DNA from: Acidobacteriota bacterium
Lineage (GTDB): Bacteria > Acidobacteriota > Terriglobia > Terriglobales > SCQP01
Reading direction: 5' to 3'
Length of the DNA stretch: 64,000 nucleotides
NCBI GenBank assembly: GCA_021818955.1
Contig: JAKASR010000011.1
Location: 35,768 to 99,767 of the forward strand
Below, piece by piece: positions 41,941-51,746 of the stretch. The notes beneath the pieces are model-generated. The model had not been told where the DNA came from, did not search any database, and saw only the letters and a program-made list of their open reading frames with translations. Position numbers and translations under genes: made by a program. Each line of letters begins with the position of its first letter. The stretch's first letter is position 1.

Positions 41941-44232
41941 ATGCCGTGGAATAAAAATTTGCGCTGTTTCCCTGCCGTCGCTCTGGCCGTATTTGGCATG
42001 CTGCCGCTGTTCGTTGCCGGTTGCCATCGGATGTCGCCCGAAGCTGAAATTCACGCTGGCGAGCAGGCCTTGCGGCAGCGGAAAAACGCGACCGCGGTGA
42101 TTGATTTCCGCCGTGCCTTGCAGCAACGGCCGCGCTCGGTGCGGGCCGCCTATGGATTGGCGCGCGCCGAAATGGCCGTACAGGATTGGCCGGCTGCCTA
42201 CAATGCCTTGCGCCGCTGCCTGATGCTGCGCGCCGGCGATATCCCCGCCCGGCTGGACCTGGCGCGGTTGTATTTTTTCCATCATCAGTACCGGCATGCG
42301 TTGCGCGAAGCCGGCCAGGTGATCCGCCTCCAGGCGAATAATGCCGCGGCCTGGCAAGTCAAGGCGGCGGCGGAGGGCGGCGCCGGCCGGTTACGGCGCT
42401 CCGCGGCCGATTTTCGGCATGTAGCGCAATTGCGCCCGCGCGATCCCAATTCCTGGATCAATCTGGCGCTGATGGAAGTCCGCTTGCGCCAGTTGAATCG
42501 CGCCGCACGCCACTTGCGCCATGCGCAGTCGCTGAATCCGGCGCTGCCCCTGCCTTATTTGGATCTTGCCGGATTGGCCCGCATCCAAGGCCGGCTCGCG
42601 GCGGTGCCGCGGTTCCTGAACCAGGGAATCGCTCAGGCCCCCAAAAGCGCTGCGCTCTATATGGCGCTGGCGCGCTATCAGCTCGAGACCAACGGCCGCC
42701 CGGCGGCCGAAGCTGTCGTGCAACGCTTGCGCCGGCTGCGCCCGCACGATCCGGCCATCGCCCTGAGCGTCGGTGATTTCTGTTATCAAGCCGGCTTTTT
42801 TCGGCAGGCCCGGCGCGCTTACCAGCGGGGCTTTGAAACTCATGATCTGAACATGCGGCTCGCCTTCCAGCATCGCCTGCTCCGCCTGGCGTTGCACCTG
42901 CATCAGTGGAATGCCGCGCGGGCGCGAATGCTGGTTGTCTTACACGCCCACCCCCAGGATTTCCAGGCGCAGCTGGCGCAGGCCCGCCTCTGGCTTGTCG
43001 ATCATCAAATTTCCAAGGCCTTCAGCCGCCTGCATGAGTTGGCGGCGGACAATCCCGAATCGGCGCGCGCCAATTATTACCTCGGCTTGGCTGAGTGGGC
43101 GCAAGGCGATCGCGCCACCGCGTTGCGGCAGTTGCAAATCGCCCACCAGCTCGCGCCGCGCGCCCCCAATGTGGTCCGCGGGCTTGCGCGCATGAACCTC
43201 GCCCAAGGCCAGCTCGATAGCGCCCGGCGTTATGCCCGGCTTTATCAGACCCTCGCTCCTCAAGCTCCCGGCGTCAATACTCTGTTAGGCACAGTCGCGC
43301 TGGCGCAGGGCGATTGGGCGCAAGCCCGCGCCGCGCTCGCCCGGGCGCAAGCCGCTCATCCTCAGGACATTCAGAGCCAGCTCCTGCTGGCCCGGGCCGA
43401 TTTGGGCGCCCGGCAAACCGCCGCCGCCGGCCGGATTTACGTGCAATTGCTGCACGCGCATGCGCATTCCAGCCGCATCGCCGGCGCCGCCATTCACTTC
43501 TATGCCCAATTCCATCAATGGGCGAAAGCGCGGCAGGTGGCGCAGAATTTCATCCTGGCCAATCCTAAAAATGCCCAAGGCCACTGGCTGTTGGCTTCCC
43601 TCGCGATGCAGCGCCGCCATCTCAACCGCGCCGCCGCTGAATTGCATCGCGCCCTGCAACTCGATCCGCGCCTGCTGCCGGCGGTGCTGGACCTGAGCCG
43701 GTTGCGGCAGCGCCAGCAGAATTTGCCGCGCGCCATCGTCTGGTTGCAACGCGCCTCCCAATTGCAGCCCAATTTCCCGCCCCTGCTGACCTTGTTGGGC
43801 AATCTTTATCTGTCGCAGAAACGCTATCGGCTGGCCCGCCAGTACTATCACCACGCCTTGCGGGTGGACCCGCAATTCGCGCTCGCGCAAGCCAACCTGG
43901 CTTGGGTTTACGCCCAGCAGAAACGCAACCTGCCGCAAGCGCTCATCCTGGCGCAACAGGCCGAAAAGCAAATGCCCAACCTGCCCTCGGTGCTGGATAC
44001 CTTGTCCTGGGTCTATTTCCGCCTGCACAGCTATGGCGCTGCCATTCCCTTGTTGCGGCGCTGCGTCGCCGACGCGCCCCGCAATCCTATGTTCCACTAT
44101 CATCTGGGACGCGCCCTGCTGGCTTCTGGCGAAAAGCGCGCAGGCTTGCGTCAGATCGAATTGGCCTTGCAGCTCAAACTGCCGCCGGATCAAACCAGCC
44201 GAGCTCGCAGTTTTCTCGTGGCGCAGAACTAG
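41941..44232 (+). CDS. PrsT-like TPR-repeat lipoprotein
   Basis: 763 residues. The signal peptide ends in the lipobox FVAGC (Cys near residue 29). The remainder is about 20 tetratricopeptide repeats of 34 residues, recognisable by A/L patterns such as AWQVKAAAEGGAGRLRRSAA and NPMFHYHLGRALLASGEKRA. It matches in size and layout the PrsT protein of PEP-CTERM systems, which is encoded next to exosortase and EPS genes. It probably scaffolds EPS polymerisation or export in the periplasm, a role known for other TPR proteins such as AlgK or BcsC. GAGG precedes the ATG. It ends the exosortase operon. Confidence 0.85.
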   Translation: MPWNKNLRCFPAVALAVFGMLPLFVAGCHRMSPEAEIHAGEQALRQRKNATAVIDFRRALQQRPRSVRAAYGLARAEMAVQDWPAAYNALRRCLMLRAGDIPARLDLARLYFFHHQYRHALREAGQVIRLQANNAAAWQVKAAAEGGAGRLRRSAADFRHVAQLRPRDPNSWINLALMEVRLRQLNRAARHLRHAQSLNPALPLPYLDLAGLARIQGRLAAVPRFLNQGIAQAPKSAALYMALARYQLETNGRPAAEAVVQRLRRLRPHDPAIALSVGDFCYQAGFFRQARRAYQRGFETHDLNMRLAFQHRLLRLALHLHQWNAARARMLVVLHAHPQDFQAQLAQARLWLVDHQISKAFSRLHELAADNPESARANYYLGLAEWAQGDRATALRQLQIAHQLAPRAPNVVRGLARMNLAQGQLDSARRYARLYQTLAPQAPGVNTLLGTVALAQGDWAQARAALARAQAAHPQDIQSQLLLARADLGARQTAAAGRIYVQLLHAHAHSSRIAGAAIHFYAQFHQWAKARQVAQNFILANPKNAQGHWLLASLAMQRRHLNRAAAELHRALQLDPRLLPAVLDLSRLRQRQQNLPRAIVWLQRASQLQPNFPPLLTLLGNLYLSQKRYRLARQYYHHALRVDPQFALAQANLAWVYAQQKRNLPQALILAQQAEKQMPNLPSVLDTLSWVYFRLHSYGAAIPLLRRCVADAPRNPMFHYHLGRALLASGEKRAGLRQIELALQLKLPPDQTSRARSFLVAQN

Positions 44233-44483
44233 TCTCTTTATCCTTTATATATAAACGGCTGATCCGCCGCCGGCGGGCCGCCGTCGCGCTTCGCGGGACG
44301 CGCTCGCGCCATGTCAACTGGGCGCCGTCAGCTTATGCCGGCTTGAGTTCTTCGCATTTGGCCGGTTGTGCTAAACTTTGGCTGTCACGGTCTGGCGCAG
44401 CTGGCATGTGGTCGGGCGTTGGCCCCCATGCAAGGAAATGGACGCCGATGGCGTCGCGACCGTGAACCTTCTAAAACAACTCC

Positions 44484-44558
<75 letters not shown>

Positions 44559-44880
44559 ATTTAGAATCATGCACTTAGACAATATTTTCTTGATAATCAA
44601 TAGTTTATGAGATAAAACCTCTCGTGATGAACTTGAATTTTTAAATGTACTGCTAGGTACACTTGGACACAGTTTGGACACAGTTGGGTATAGTTTTGGT
44701 CACAATTTGGGCACAGTGAATTTACGAATTTAGCGAAATATAAGCGAAGAAATATATGTCCTGGTCGGGTCTGAGTCCGGCCAGGGCATTTGAGTGTTCA
44801 GTTGGAGAAAACTAGAGAGCTTGGACGGAGGTTTCGTGACGGCCGGCGACCACCAGAAAAAAGCAGCGATCGAGAAGCGC
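44559..44880. other. AT-rich stretch after tRNA-Cys
   Basis: No gene is seen. It is much richer in A and T than its surroundings, contains the degenerate tandem repeat at 44663-44716 and a wobble-containing 10-bp hairpin (CCTGGTCGGG/TCCGGCCAGG) at 44760-44785. Position next to a tRNA fits a decayed integration site, but no integrase or repeat of the tRNA end is found. Confidence 0.4.
44663..44716. repeat. Degenerate 10-12 bp tandem repeat (TTGGACACAG type)
   Basis: Five imperfect copies in a row: TTGGACACAG, TTTGGACACAG, TTGGGTATAG, TTTTGGTCACAA, TTTGGGCACAG. A related series is found at 63798-63837. Confidence 0.6.
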
Positions 44881-46143
44881 TCAGGCTGGCGGCGCGAACG
44901 AGCGTGAGGCGTGAACCGCACCGGCCGGCGCCATGCGGGTAATGCGGATGCGTCCGATCAGTCCGCCGGATACTTCTTCGATGCGGAAGCGCAGGTTATC
45001 CAGTTCGAGAATCTCGCCTTTTTCCGGAATCCGGTGGAAGTGATCGAGTAAATACTCGGTCAGGGTTTTGTTTTCGGGAAGATCGGTTTGGAACAGAGAA
45101 TTGATATTGCGCCCGCGGGTTTCGCCATGGGCGAGAATTTCGTCCTTGGAAATGCGCTTGACGACTTCGGGCACGACATCTTTTTCATCGATGATTTCGC
45201 CCACCAGCTCCTCCAGGCAGTCTTCCAGCGTGACCACGCCGGAGGGCTCGCCATGCTCGTTAATGGCGATGGCCAGATGCGTGCGGGCGATTTGAAATTC
45301 CCGCAACAGCTCGTCGGCCAGCAGTTGTTCGGGAACGAGCAGCGGTTTTTTGGCGAAGGCGCGCACCCGTTCCTGGCCGCGCCCACTCTGCAGCGCGATC
45401 AGCAGATCGCGCTGGTGAACTACGCCCAGCACATGAATAAAGCTATGGTCGGCCACCACCGGAATGCGGGAATGGTGCGCCGCGATAATGCGCTCCCGGG
45501 CCTGGTCCAGGGTGAGGTCGGCTTCCAGAAAAAAGACCTGGCTGCGCGGGGTCATTAAGTCGCGGGTGGTCACGTCATTGAGTTTAAAAATGCGCTGGAT
45601 CATGGCCGCTTCATCCAGCTCAATAGAGCCGGAGCGGGCTCCCAGCATGGCCAGTTCCTCGATCTCCTCCTCGGAAATTTCCGCCGGCTTTTCCGTCGTG
45701 ACCAGCCCCGCGAGGAAATAGGTGAAGCGAATGAAGGGATTGAGCAGGCGCACCAGCAGGCGCAGGGGTCGGGCGGCGTGCAGCGCCAGGCTTTCGGCGA
45801 TGCGCACGCCGACGATTTTGGGCACTAATTCGGCAAATACCACCGCCAGCACGGTGAAGAGCACCAGCAACAGGCTGGCCCGGCCCGGACCGTAATGCTC
45901 CAAGGCGACCGCGCCCACAATCCACGCGGCGACGATGGTCACGATATTGGAAAGTGTGACCAGCGCCGCCAGCGGTTTCTGAATTTCGGCTTTCAGGGCT
46001 TCCAGAATCGCGCCGCCGGGCTTGCCTTCGGCTCGGGCTACGGCCACGCGCGAAGCTGGAACGGCAAGCAGCGCCGCCTCCGTAGCCGAGATCAGCGCAT
46101 TGCAGGCCAAGGCGATGACGATCAGAAGTATGAAATCGAGCAT
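44881..46143 (-). CDS. CorC/HlyC-type transporter (CNNM plus CBS pair plus CorC domain)
   Basis: 420 residues. Three to four N-terminal helices form a CNNM (DUF21) domain (about 1-175) with FTVLAVVFAELVPKIVG. A CBS pair follows (about 195-325) with DVTTRDLMTPRSQV, SRIPVV and NEHGEPSGVVTLEDCLEELVG given here in outline. The C-terminal CorC_HlyC domain lies at about 335-410 (FHRIPEKGEI, GLIGRI). The family handles Mg2+/Co2+ efflux or magnesium homeostasis at the inner membrane. No other ion gene is nearby, and the gene appears monocistronic. Confidence 0.92.
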   Translation of the reverse strand: MLDFILLIVIALACNALISATEAALLAVPASRVAVARAEGKPGGAILEALKAEIQKPLAALVTLSNIVTIVAAWIVGAVALEHYGPGRASLLLVLFTVLAVVFAELVPKIVGVRIAESLALHAARPLRLLVRLLNPFIRFTYFLAGLVTTEKPAEISEEEIEELAMLGARSGSIELDEAAMIQRIFKLNDVTTRDLMTPRSQVFFLEADLTLDQARERIIAAHHSRIPVVADHSFIHVLGVVHQRDLLIALQSGRGQERVRAFAKKPLLVPEQLLADELLREFQIARTHLAIAINEHGEPSGVVTLEDCLEELVGEIIDEKDVVPEVVKRISKDEILAHGETRGRNINSLFQTDLPENKTLTEYLLDHFHRIPEKGEILELDNLRFRIEEVSGGLIGRIRITRMAPAGAVHASRSFAPPA

Positions 46144-46239
46144 CGCTTCGCTGGGCGCTACCCCCGTGACTCTCCCTATCTTTATTTTATCAAGACAGTT
46201 GGAAATGGGAGAGGGAGGGGGTGGCCACTCCGGCCGCTC

Positions 46240-48648
46240 TTATGCCACGTGCATGCGGATGGCCAGCGTCCCGGCTATCGGTTGGCGCAATTCCTGATAA
46301 ATCGCCAGGCATTGTTGCGCGGTATAGCTCAACCGTTCGCGATTGAGTCCTTGGTGGATGGGCAACTCAATCAATGTGCGGCGCAGTTCGGCGGATTCGG
46401 GGAATTCCGAGGCGTTCTCCGGCCCTTCCCTCCAGGTCGATACCGCGCCGATGCCGCTTTTCCATAAGCGCCGGCAAAACTCGTCCTTTTGCGGCACCCG
46501 CAGCAGCAGAAACAGCGGCGCCGCTTCCAGCGTCAGCGGTTCGATCGGCTCCGGCCAGCCGGAGCGCAGCAGACTGCGGCGCAGGCAATCGTAATTGTGC
46601 CGGCGTTCAAGCACGATCTGGCGCCAATCGTAACTGCGCGTCAACAGCGCTACCAACCTGGATGCGGTCCAGTTCAGGCGCTCGGTTTCCAGCCGGTTCA
46701 TGCCCGGCATGGCATAAGCGGTGCCCACGCGTTCACGCCAGCGCAAACGCGCCGAGGCTTGGCGCAATCGCTGGCCGGTTGCCGGATGCTCGCATTCGAA
46801 GCCGGCCAGCCAGCCGCGCCAGAGCCCGCTTAGGGTATGAGGTAAGGGTGGGCGGCGCAAATGGCGGAGAGCCGTCGCCACCGGTGGTTGCGCCAGCCAA
46901 AGCAGCGCGCCATGCGGCGCGGGATAGGTCTTATGCAGGCAAAAGATAGCGGCATCGCCATAGCTGCCGGTCGGCTGGCCCTGGCTGCGGGCATAAAGGC
47001 TGAGCGCGCAATCTTCGATCAGGTTTAACTTGTGCCGCCGGGCAAATTGCTTGAGCTGCGGCATCGGCTGCGCCTTGCCGAAATAATGAATAATGTACAA
47101 TCCTCGCGTTCGCGGGCTGAGGCGCGCGGCGGCGTCTGCCAGGTCGAGACTGAGGTCGCGGCAAACGCGGTAATACACCACTCGCATGCCGGCCGCCTCG
47201 AGCGCCGCGGTCTCGATGCCGTGATGGAATGCCGGCAGCAACACTTCATCGCCGGCTTTCCAGCCCAGCGCCGCCGGAAGCGCAAAGATGGCGTTGCGGG
47301 CTTCATAGTGCCAGCTCAACTGCCCGTGCGAATTTCCATTGCCCGCTGCCGGACTGAAAGGAAACGGCGGCGCGGTCCCCAAGCGCAAGTCCCGCAGCCG
47401 CCAGGTGGGCCATTGCGGAACGATGAGTTTCTGCCGCGCCGCGATTGCGGCTGGGACCGGGGCTGGCACCGAAATGCCCGTATGCCGCCCCGCGTTCCTT
47501 GCCGGCGCCGGAAAGAATCGCGCCGGCGGCTCCCCGGCCGGCATCGCCGCGGCTTCCGCGCCCGCTCTCTCCGGCTTGACCATGCCGGCATGCGCTCGCG
47601 CTCGCCACAGCAGCAATCTTCCCCGCGCGGTGGCATTGTATAAACGTAAGTTGACCTGTTCCTCTATCCTTGGGCTCCAATCGGCCATCCAGGGTTGATC
47701 CACGCCTAAAAATTCGTAGCGCTCGCAACCTTCCTGTACCGCCCAACTCAATAGCCGCTGCCGCAACAGGCTGCCGGGCGAGTAACGATGCAGCGAATTT
47801 TCATAGCCGATTTTCAAGCAGCCCAGGCGCCCATGGTCGTAGAGGCAGTAATCAAAGGCGATCGCGCGTTCGTTCAGCCGCAACAGGAAGAGCCGCAAGC
47901 GGTGTTGCCTGGCCAGGGCGAAAGCCAGCCGGGAATAAAACCGCTGCGCTTCCGGGTCCAGCAGGATTGCGGTGCCCGCCTGCCCTTTCCAGCCGCTGGC
48001 CTCGATCGCAAAGCATTCCTTCAAGCGCGCCGGCAAGCCTTCCAGCCCGGTTTGCACTTCCAGCGCCAGCAGGCCCAGGTTTTGTGCCTGGCGCTGGCGG
48101 CGGCGCAGGTTATTGCGCAGCGAGGCGCTGAATCCGTTCTCGGCGGCTTCCAGCCCGCCCGATAAATCGATGTGACGCTGCCGCAATCTCCCGCGCTCGC
48201 GCACAATCAGTCCGTGCGCCACGATCTTCACCTGATTGGTCGTCGCCGGAGACAGCCGCGGCAGGTCCAAAATGTCCCAGTCACGCCGGCGCTGCAGAAA
48301 ATTCATCCATTGCGGATAAAAACACGACTCCCACCCGGGGCGGATTAAAAAATCCTGGCGGGGCGAATGCGCGTTGGCCAACAGGTTTTGCCGGCGGCTG
48401 ATGGCCGGCTTGTGCTGCCACAAGGGCACTAGCGCGATCGGTTCCCCATCGCACTCGCCCCGCAACACCTGCATCCGTCCTTGCCCGAACGACTTCCACC
48501 AGATGCGGCACCAGTCGTGGTCTAGGTAAGCCCGCCACGGATGCGTTTCCGCCAGCTTATTCCACTCCTGGCGTAGCTCGACAAAATGGCGCCAGTTTTG
48601 CACCGTGCTGAGACGAAAACGCAATTGCTCTTGGCCGTTGTGCTCCAT
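46240..48648 (-). CDS. Fusion: CelD/FemAB-like GNAT acetyltransferase plus DegT/DnrJ-type aminotransferase
   Basis: 802 residues in one uninterrupted frame. Residues about 10-345 are a CelD/BcsL-type GNAT domain: LVPLWQHKPAIS, SLRNNLRRRQRQAQ, and FDYCLYDHGRLGCLKIGY, with HRYSPGSLL. A Pro/Ala-rich linker (about 355-405) connects to a PLP fold (about 410-800): GDEVLLPAFHHGIET, LNLIEDCALSLYA with the cofactor Asp, and AIFCLHKTYPAPHG with the likely Schiff-base Lys573. The second half matches DegT/DnrJ/EryC1 sugar aminotransferases. Together they could aminate and then acylate the same sugar or lipid-linked substrate. The halves are usually separate proteins. A weak -24/-12-like motif lies at 48703-48719, about 43 nt leader. 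Confidence 0.85.
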   Translation of the reverse strand: MEHNGQEQLRFRLSTVQNWRHFVELRQEWNKLAETHPWRAYLDHDWCRIWWKSFGQGRMQVLRGECDGEPIALVPLWQHKPAISRRQNLLANAHSPRQDFLIRPGWESCFYPQWMNFLQRRRDWDILDLPRLSPATTNQVKIVAHGLIVRERGRLRQRHIDLSGGLEAAENGFSASLRNNLRRRQRQAQNLGLLALEVQTGLEGLPARLKECFAIEASGWKGQAGTAILLDPEAQRFYSRLAFALARQHRLRLFLLRLNERAIAFDYCLYDHGRLGCLKIGYENSLHRYSPGSLLRQRLLSWAVQEGCERYEFLGVDQPWMADWSPRIEEQVNLRLYNATARGRLLLWRARAHAGMVKPERAGAEAAAMPAGEPPARFFPAPARNAGRHTGISVPAPVPAAIAARQKLIVPQWPTWRLRDLRLGTAPPFPFSPAAGNGNSHGQLSWHYEARNAIFALPAALGWKAGDEVLLPAFHHGIETAALEAAGMRVVYYRVCRDLSLDLADAAARLSPRTRGLYIIHYFGKAQPMPQLKQFARRHKLNLIEDCALSLYARSQGQPTGSYGDAAIFCLHKTYPAPHGALLWLAQPPVATALRHLRRPPLPHTLSGLWRGWLAGFECEHPATGQRLRQASARLRWRERVGTAYAMPGMNRLETERLNWTASRLVALLTRSYDWRQIVLERRHNYDCLRRSLLRSGWPEPIEPLTLEAAPLFLLLRVPQKDEFCRRLWKSGIGAVSTWREGPENASEFPESAELRRTLIELPIHQGLNRERLSYTAQQCLAIYQELRQPIAGTLAIRMHVA

Positions 48649-48761
48649 ACCCGCGCAGTCCTACAGATGCGTCCAGAGTTGATGTCGAAAGTGGAATATT
48701 GATGCAACCAACCGCCCGGTTCGGCTTTTAACTTTTTGCTTTAGCTATGACAATTCAATGA

Positions 48762-48968
48762 TTATTTCGAGTTGATCAGAAACATTATCCATCCGGCCAC
48801 GATCGTCGCCACCAGGAAGCTGGCGAAACAGAACAGCCCATAGCGGATCTGTTCGCGCGGATGTTCTCGCAGGGTTATGCCGAATACGACCGAGGCCAGC
48901 GCGGCAAATATCGCCACTGCGGAAAAATGCGACAACTTCAAGATCAGGAAGGCTGAAGTAGCAAGCAT
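48762..48968 (-). CDS. Small two-helix membrane protein
   Basis: About 68 residues, mostly two hydrophobic helices (FSAVAIFAALASVVFGI and YGLFCFASFLVATIVAGWIMFLI) separated by a charged loop (REHPREQIR). It starts 4 nt after the stop of the following membrane-protein gene, which indicates coupling, and this decided the ATG at 48968 over one at 49019. No family is recognised. A role together with the neighbour is likely. Confidence 0.65.
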   Translation of the reverse strand: MLATSAFLILKLSHFSAVAIFAALASVVFGITLREHPREQIRYGLFCFASFLVATIVAGWIMFLINSK

Positions 48969-48972
48969 GAAA

Positions 48973-49392
48973 TCAGGCCTTGCGTCCCAAGGCGATATCG
49001 CGCACATCGGCCGCCGCAAGAATATTCATCAACCCGGAACTGATCAAATAGGTAGTGCCGTAATTGCCCCAGACGGTGAAAGCATTTCCGGCGCCGCCGC
49101 CCATTAAGCGGGTAATGAAGTAGAGGCTGCCGGAGCAGAGATCGCCAATCCAGCCCAGGTAGCTGAGCAGGTCGCCCAACTGGCTCCATTGGTATAGTTG
49201 GCCCTGCAGCATCAATCCAAAAATGAACATCCCCGCCACGGCCACGGCCACCAGCGCCCCGCGCACCCGGCGGCGCAGCAGAAAATATCCCAGTCCGGGA
49301 ACCAGCCAGGTCGCGATGGCGATGAGATTGGCGCGGCGCGCCTGCGCAGCATCCTGGGCGGCGGCGGAAATTGTGCGAGCTTCGGCTGGCAT
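48973..49392 (-). CDS. Membrane protein, DUF6677-like
   Basis: About 139 residues from the ATG at 49392; the frame is open to 49539 with another ATG at 49446. The core begins IAIATWLVPGLGYFLLRRR, a hydrophobic hairpin common in small acidobacterial membrane proteins. Further helices (VAVAVAGMFIFGLML) and a region near the C-terminus follow (YLISSGLMNILAAADVRDIA). It resembles DUF6677, a family without known role; this match is from memory and unverified. The two-helix gene is coupled downstream. No start has a strong ribosome site. Confidence 0.6.
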   Translation of the reverse strand: MPAEARTISAAAQDAAQARRANLIAIATWLVPGLGYFLLRRRVRGALVAVAVAGMFIFGLMLQGQLYQWSQLGDLLSYLGWIGDLCSGSLYFITRLMGGGAGNAFTVWGNYGTTYLISSGLMNILAAADVRDIALGRKA

Positions 49393-49574
49393 GCGAAATC
49401 TTATCTTCGCATAAATCCCGCTTGCCTGAAGCGTCGCCGCTTCCATGCGCCGCGGCCGCTCGTTCGGGCTTTTCAGAATAATTTGACTGGTGGGGTCCGG
49501 CAATAACTGGCCGCTGGCGGCGGTGGGTTTCTGCCCCATACTGGATGTGAATCCGCTATCCGGAGTCTTCCCGC

Positions 49575-51746
49575 TTGCCTGTCTCGCTTGCCCTGGTCTT
49601 GCACGCTCACCAGCCGGTGGATAATTTCGACCACGTTATCGCCCAGGCCTTCGAGACCGCCTACCTGCCCTTCCTCGATGCTCTTGAGCGCCGTCCCTGG
49701 TTGCGCGCTAGCTTGCATTACAGCGGCTTTCTGCTCGATTGGATCGCGGCCCGGCATCCGGAATACATCGCCCGCCTGCGCCGGCTGCGCGAAGCCGGAC
49801 AAATCGAACTGCTGGGCGGCGGCTATTATGAGCCGATCCTTTCCTGCCTGCGCGAACCCGACCGCCAGGCCCAACTCCAGCGCCTCTCGCTTCGCCTGGA
49901 ACAATTGTCGGGCATTCGCCCTTCGGGCGCGTGGCTGGCCGAACGCGTCTGGCAATCCGATATTGCCGCTTCCCTGGCCCGCGCCGGCCTGCTCTATACC
50001 GTGGTGGATGACACCCATTTCTTGTTGACCGGTCTGGCCCAAGCCGCCACTTGGCGCCCCTATTGGACCGAATTTCAAGGTGAACGGCTGCAATTGGTCG
50101 CCTCCGATCACTTCCTGCGCCGCGCCATTCCTTTTTTGCCTGAACGGCAGGCCATCGATTACTTGCTCGCCGCCCCGCTAAATTCCAACTCCTCGCCGGA
50201 AGCTCCGCCGCCCCTGCTGGTCATGGGAGATGATCTGGAAAAATTCGGCTCCTGGCCGCAGACCTATGAACATGTCTACCGCCAAGGCTGGCTGGACCGC
50301 TTCTTCAACCTCCTCGAAACCGAACAGCCGCGCATCGTCACCGTGCGCTTGGAAGATTACCTGCGGCGTTTTCCCGCCCGCTCGCGCATACATCCGCCCA
50401 ACGCCTCGTACGAGGAAATGATGCTTTGGGCGCTGCCGCCGGAGCCGGCTCTGCGCCTCCAGCGCTTGCGCCAGGTGGCGGAAGATTCTCCTGCGTCCGC
50501 CTGCCGGCCCTTTTTGACCGGCGCCGCCTGGGGCAATTTTCTGGTGCGCTACCCCGAAGCCAACCACCTGCATAAACGCATGCTCGACGTCAGCCATCGT
50601 CTGGAAGCCATGACTCAGGCCCTGGGCGGCGGCGCGGATCCGGCCGCCGCTTCCGCATCCCCCTCCTCGGCCGTGGCCGGCGATCCCGCCGCAGCCGAGG
50701 ATCCCGCCCATGAACTTGCCGCCGCGCGTGAACATCTGCTGGCCGCCCAGGCTAATGATGTCTATTGGCATGGACTCTTCGGCGGCATCTATGCCCCGCA
50801 CCTGCGTAATACCGCCTACCGCCACCTGCTCGCCGCCGATCGCCGGCTGGCGCAGTTCGAAGGCTGCCCGCCCTGGCGCCGCCAGGATTTCGAGCTGACC
50901 GGCGCCGAACAGATCGAGTTGCGCACCCCCCAACTGCGCCTGCAATTCGATCCCGCGGCCGGCGGCACGTTGACGGAAATTGAATTCCTGCCCGCCGAAG
51001 CCAACCTGACCCATGCCATCGCCCGCCGCCCGGAACGCTACCACGAGCAGATCCTCCAGCACAGGGCCGGACACGGAATCGCTCCGCTGGCCGGCTACGA
51101 TAATCCGTCCGCCCTGGCCTCCACCGATCTGGCCGCCGCGCTGCTCTATGACCGCTATGAGCGCGTCGCCCTGCGCCTTTGGCTCTTTCCCGATTCCGCG
51201 GATTTTAACCAATATCGCCAATTGCAATTGCACGAGGCTGCCGATTGGGCCGCCGGCGAATACGTCGCCTCCGCGCCCCAGGTCAATGCCCATGCCATTT
51301 CTCTCAGCCTCCGCCGCGAAGCCTCGCTTGCGGGCAAACCGCTGGCCGTCGTCAAGCGAGTGACGCTAGCCCGCATGCGGCCGGAACTGGAAATCGAGTT
51401 GCGGCTCGCTCCCGCCGATTGCCTGGCCGGCTGGCGCTTCGGCCTCGAATGGATCGTCAATCTGCTGGCCCCCGGCGCCGATGACCGCTACCTCGAAACC
51501 GCTGCGGGCAAGCTTCCGCTCGATTGGACGGGCGAACTCGCCGGCGATACGCTGGCCTGGTACGATGGCTGGCGACACTGCCGGCTGCGTTTTCAGGCCC
51601 CGGCGGCGTGCTGGTGGCTGCAGCCGATTTATACCGTTTCTCAATCCGAGGCCGGGTTTGAACGCATCTACCAGGGCAGCGCCGCCTTGGCCGTTTGGCC
51701 GGCGGGCGCGGCGCATGCCCATCTGCGTTTGGCCATTGAAACCTAA
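49575..51746 (+). CDS. GH57 glycoside hydrolase / 4-alpha-glucanotransferase
   Basis: 723 residues. The N-terminal (beta/alpha)7 domain opens with LALVLHAHQPVDNF (the GH57 HxHQP motif). The nucleophile Glu123 lies in WLAERVW, the same number as in the Thermococcus litoralis enzyme. The second acidic residue is in VMGDDLEKFG. GGGYYEPIL is also family-typical. C-terminal beta-domains (about 440-720) match the glucanotransferase-type extension. A low-complexity Ala/Ser/Pro insert is found at about 355-380. It acts on alpha-1,4-glucans in the cytoplasm. The TTG at 49575 is the only start after the in-frame stop and has GGAG before it. Confidence 0.93.
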   Translation: MPVSLALVLHAHQPVDNFDHVIAQAFETAYLPFLDALERRPWLRASLHYSGFLLDWIAARHPEYIARLRRLREAGQIELLGGGYYEPILSCLREPDRQAQLQRLSLRLEQLSGIRPSGAWLAERVWQSDIAASLARAGLLYTVVDDTHFLLTGLAQAATWRPYWTEFQGERLQLVASDHFLRRAIPFLPERQAIDYLLAAPLNSNSSPEAPPPLLVMGDDLEKFGSWPQTYEHVYRQGWLDRFFNLLETEQPRIVTVRLEDYLRRFPARSRIHPPNASYEEMMLWALPPEPALRLQRLRQVAEDSPASACRPFLTGAAWGNFLVRYPEANHLHKRMLDVSHRLEAMTQALGGGADPAAASASPSSAVAGDPAAAEDPAHELAAAREHLLAAQANDVYWHGLFGGIYAPHLRNTAYRHLLAADRRLAQFEGCPPWRRQDFELTGAEQIELRTPQLRLQFDPAAGGTLTEIEFLPAEANLTHAIARRPERYHEQILQHRAGHGIAPLAGYDNPSALASTDLAAALLYDRYERVALRLWLFPDSADFNQYRQLQLHEAADWAAGEYVASAPQVNAHAISLSLRREASLAGKPLAVVKRVTLARMRPELEIELRLAPADCLAGWRFGLEWIVNLLAPGADDRYLETAAGKLPLDWTGELAGDTLAWYDGWRHCRLRFQAPAACWWLQPIYTVSQSEAGFERIYQGSAALAVWPAGAAHAHLRLAIET

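Noticed and set aside
44559..44662. Attachment site made by duplication of the tRNA-Cys 3' end
   Set aside because: I could not find a copy of the last bases of the tRNA in the following sequence.
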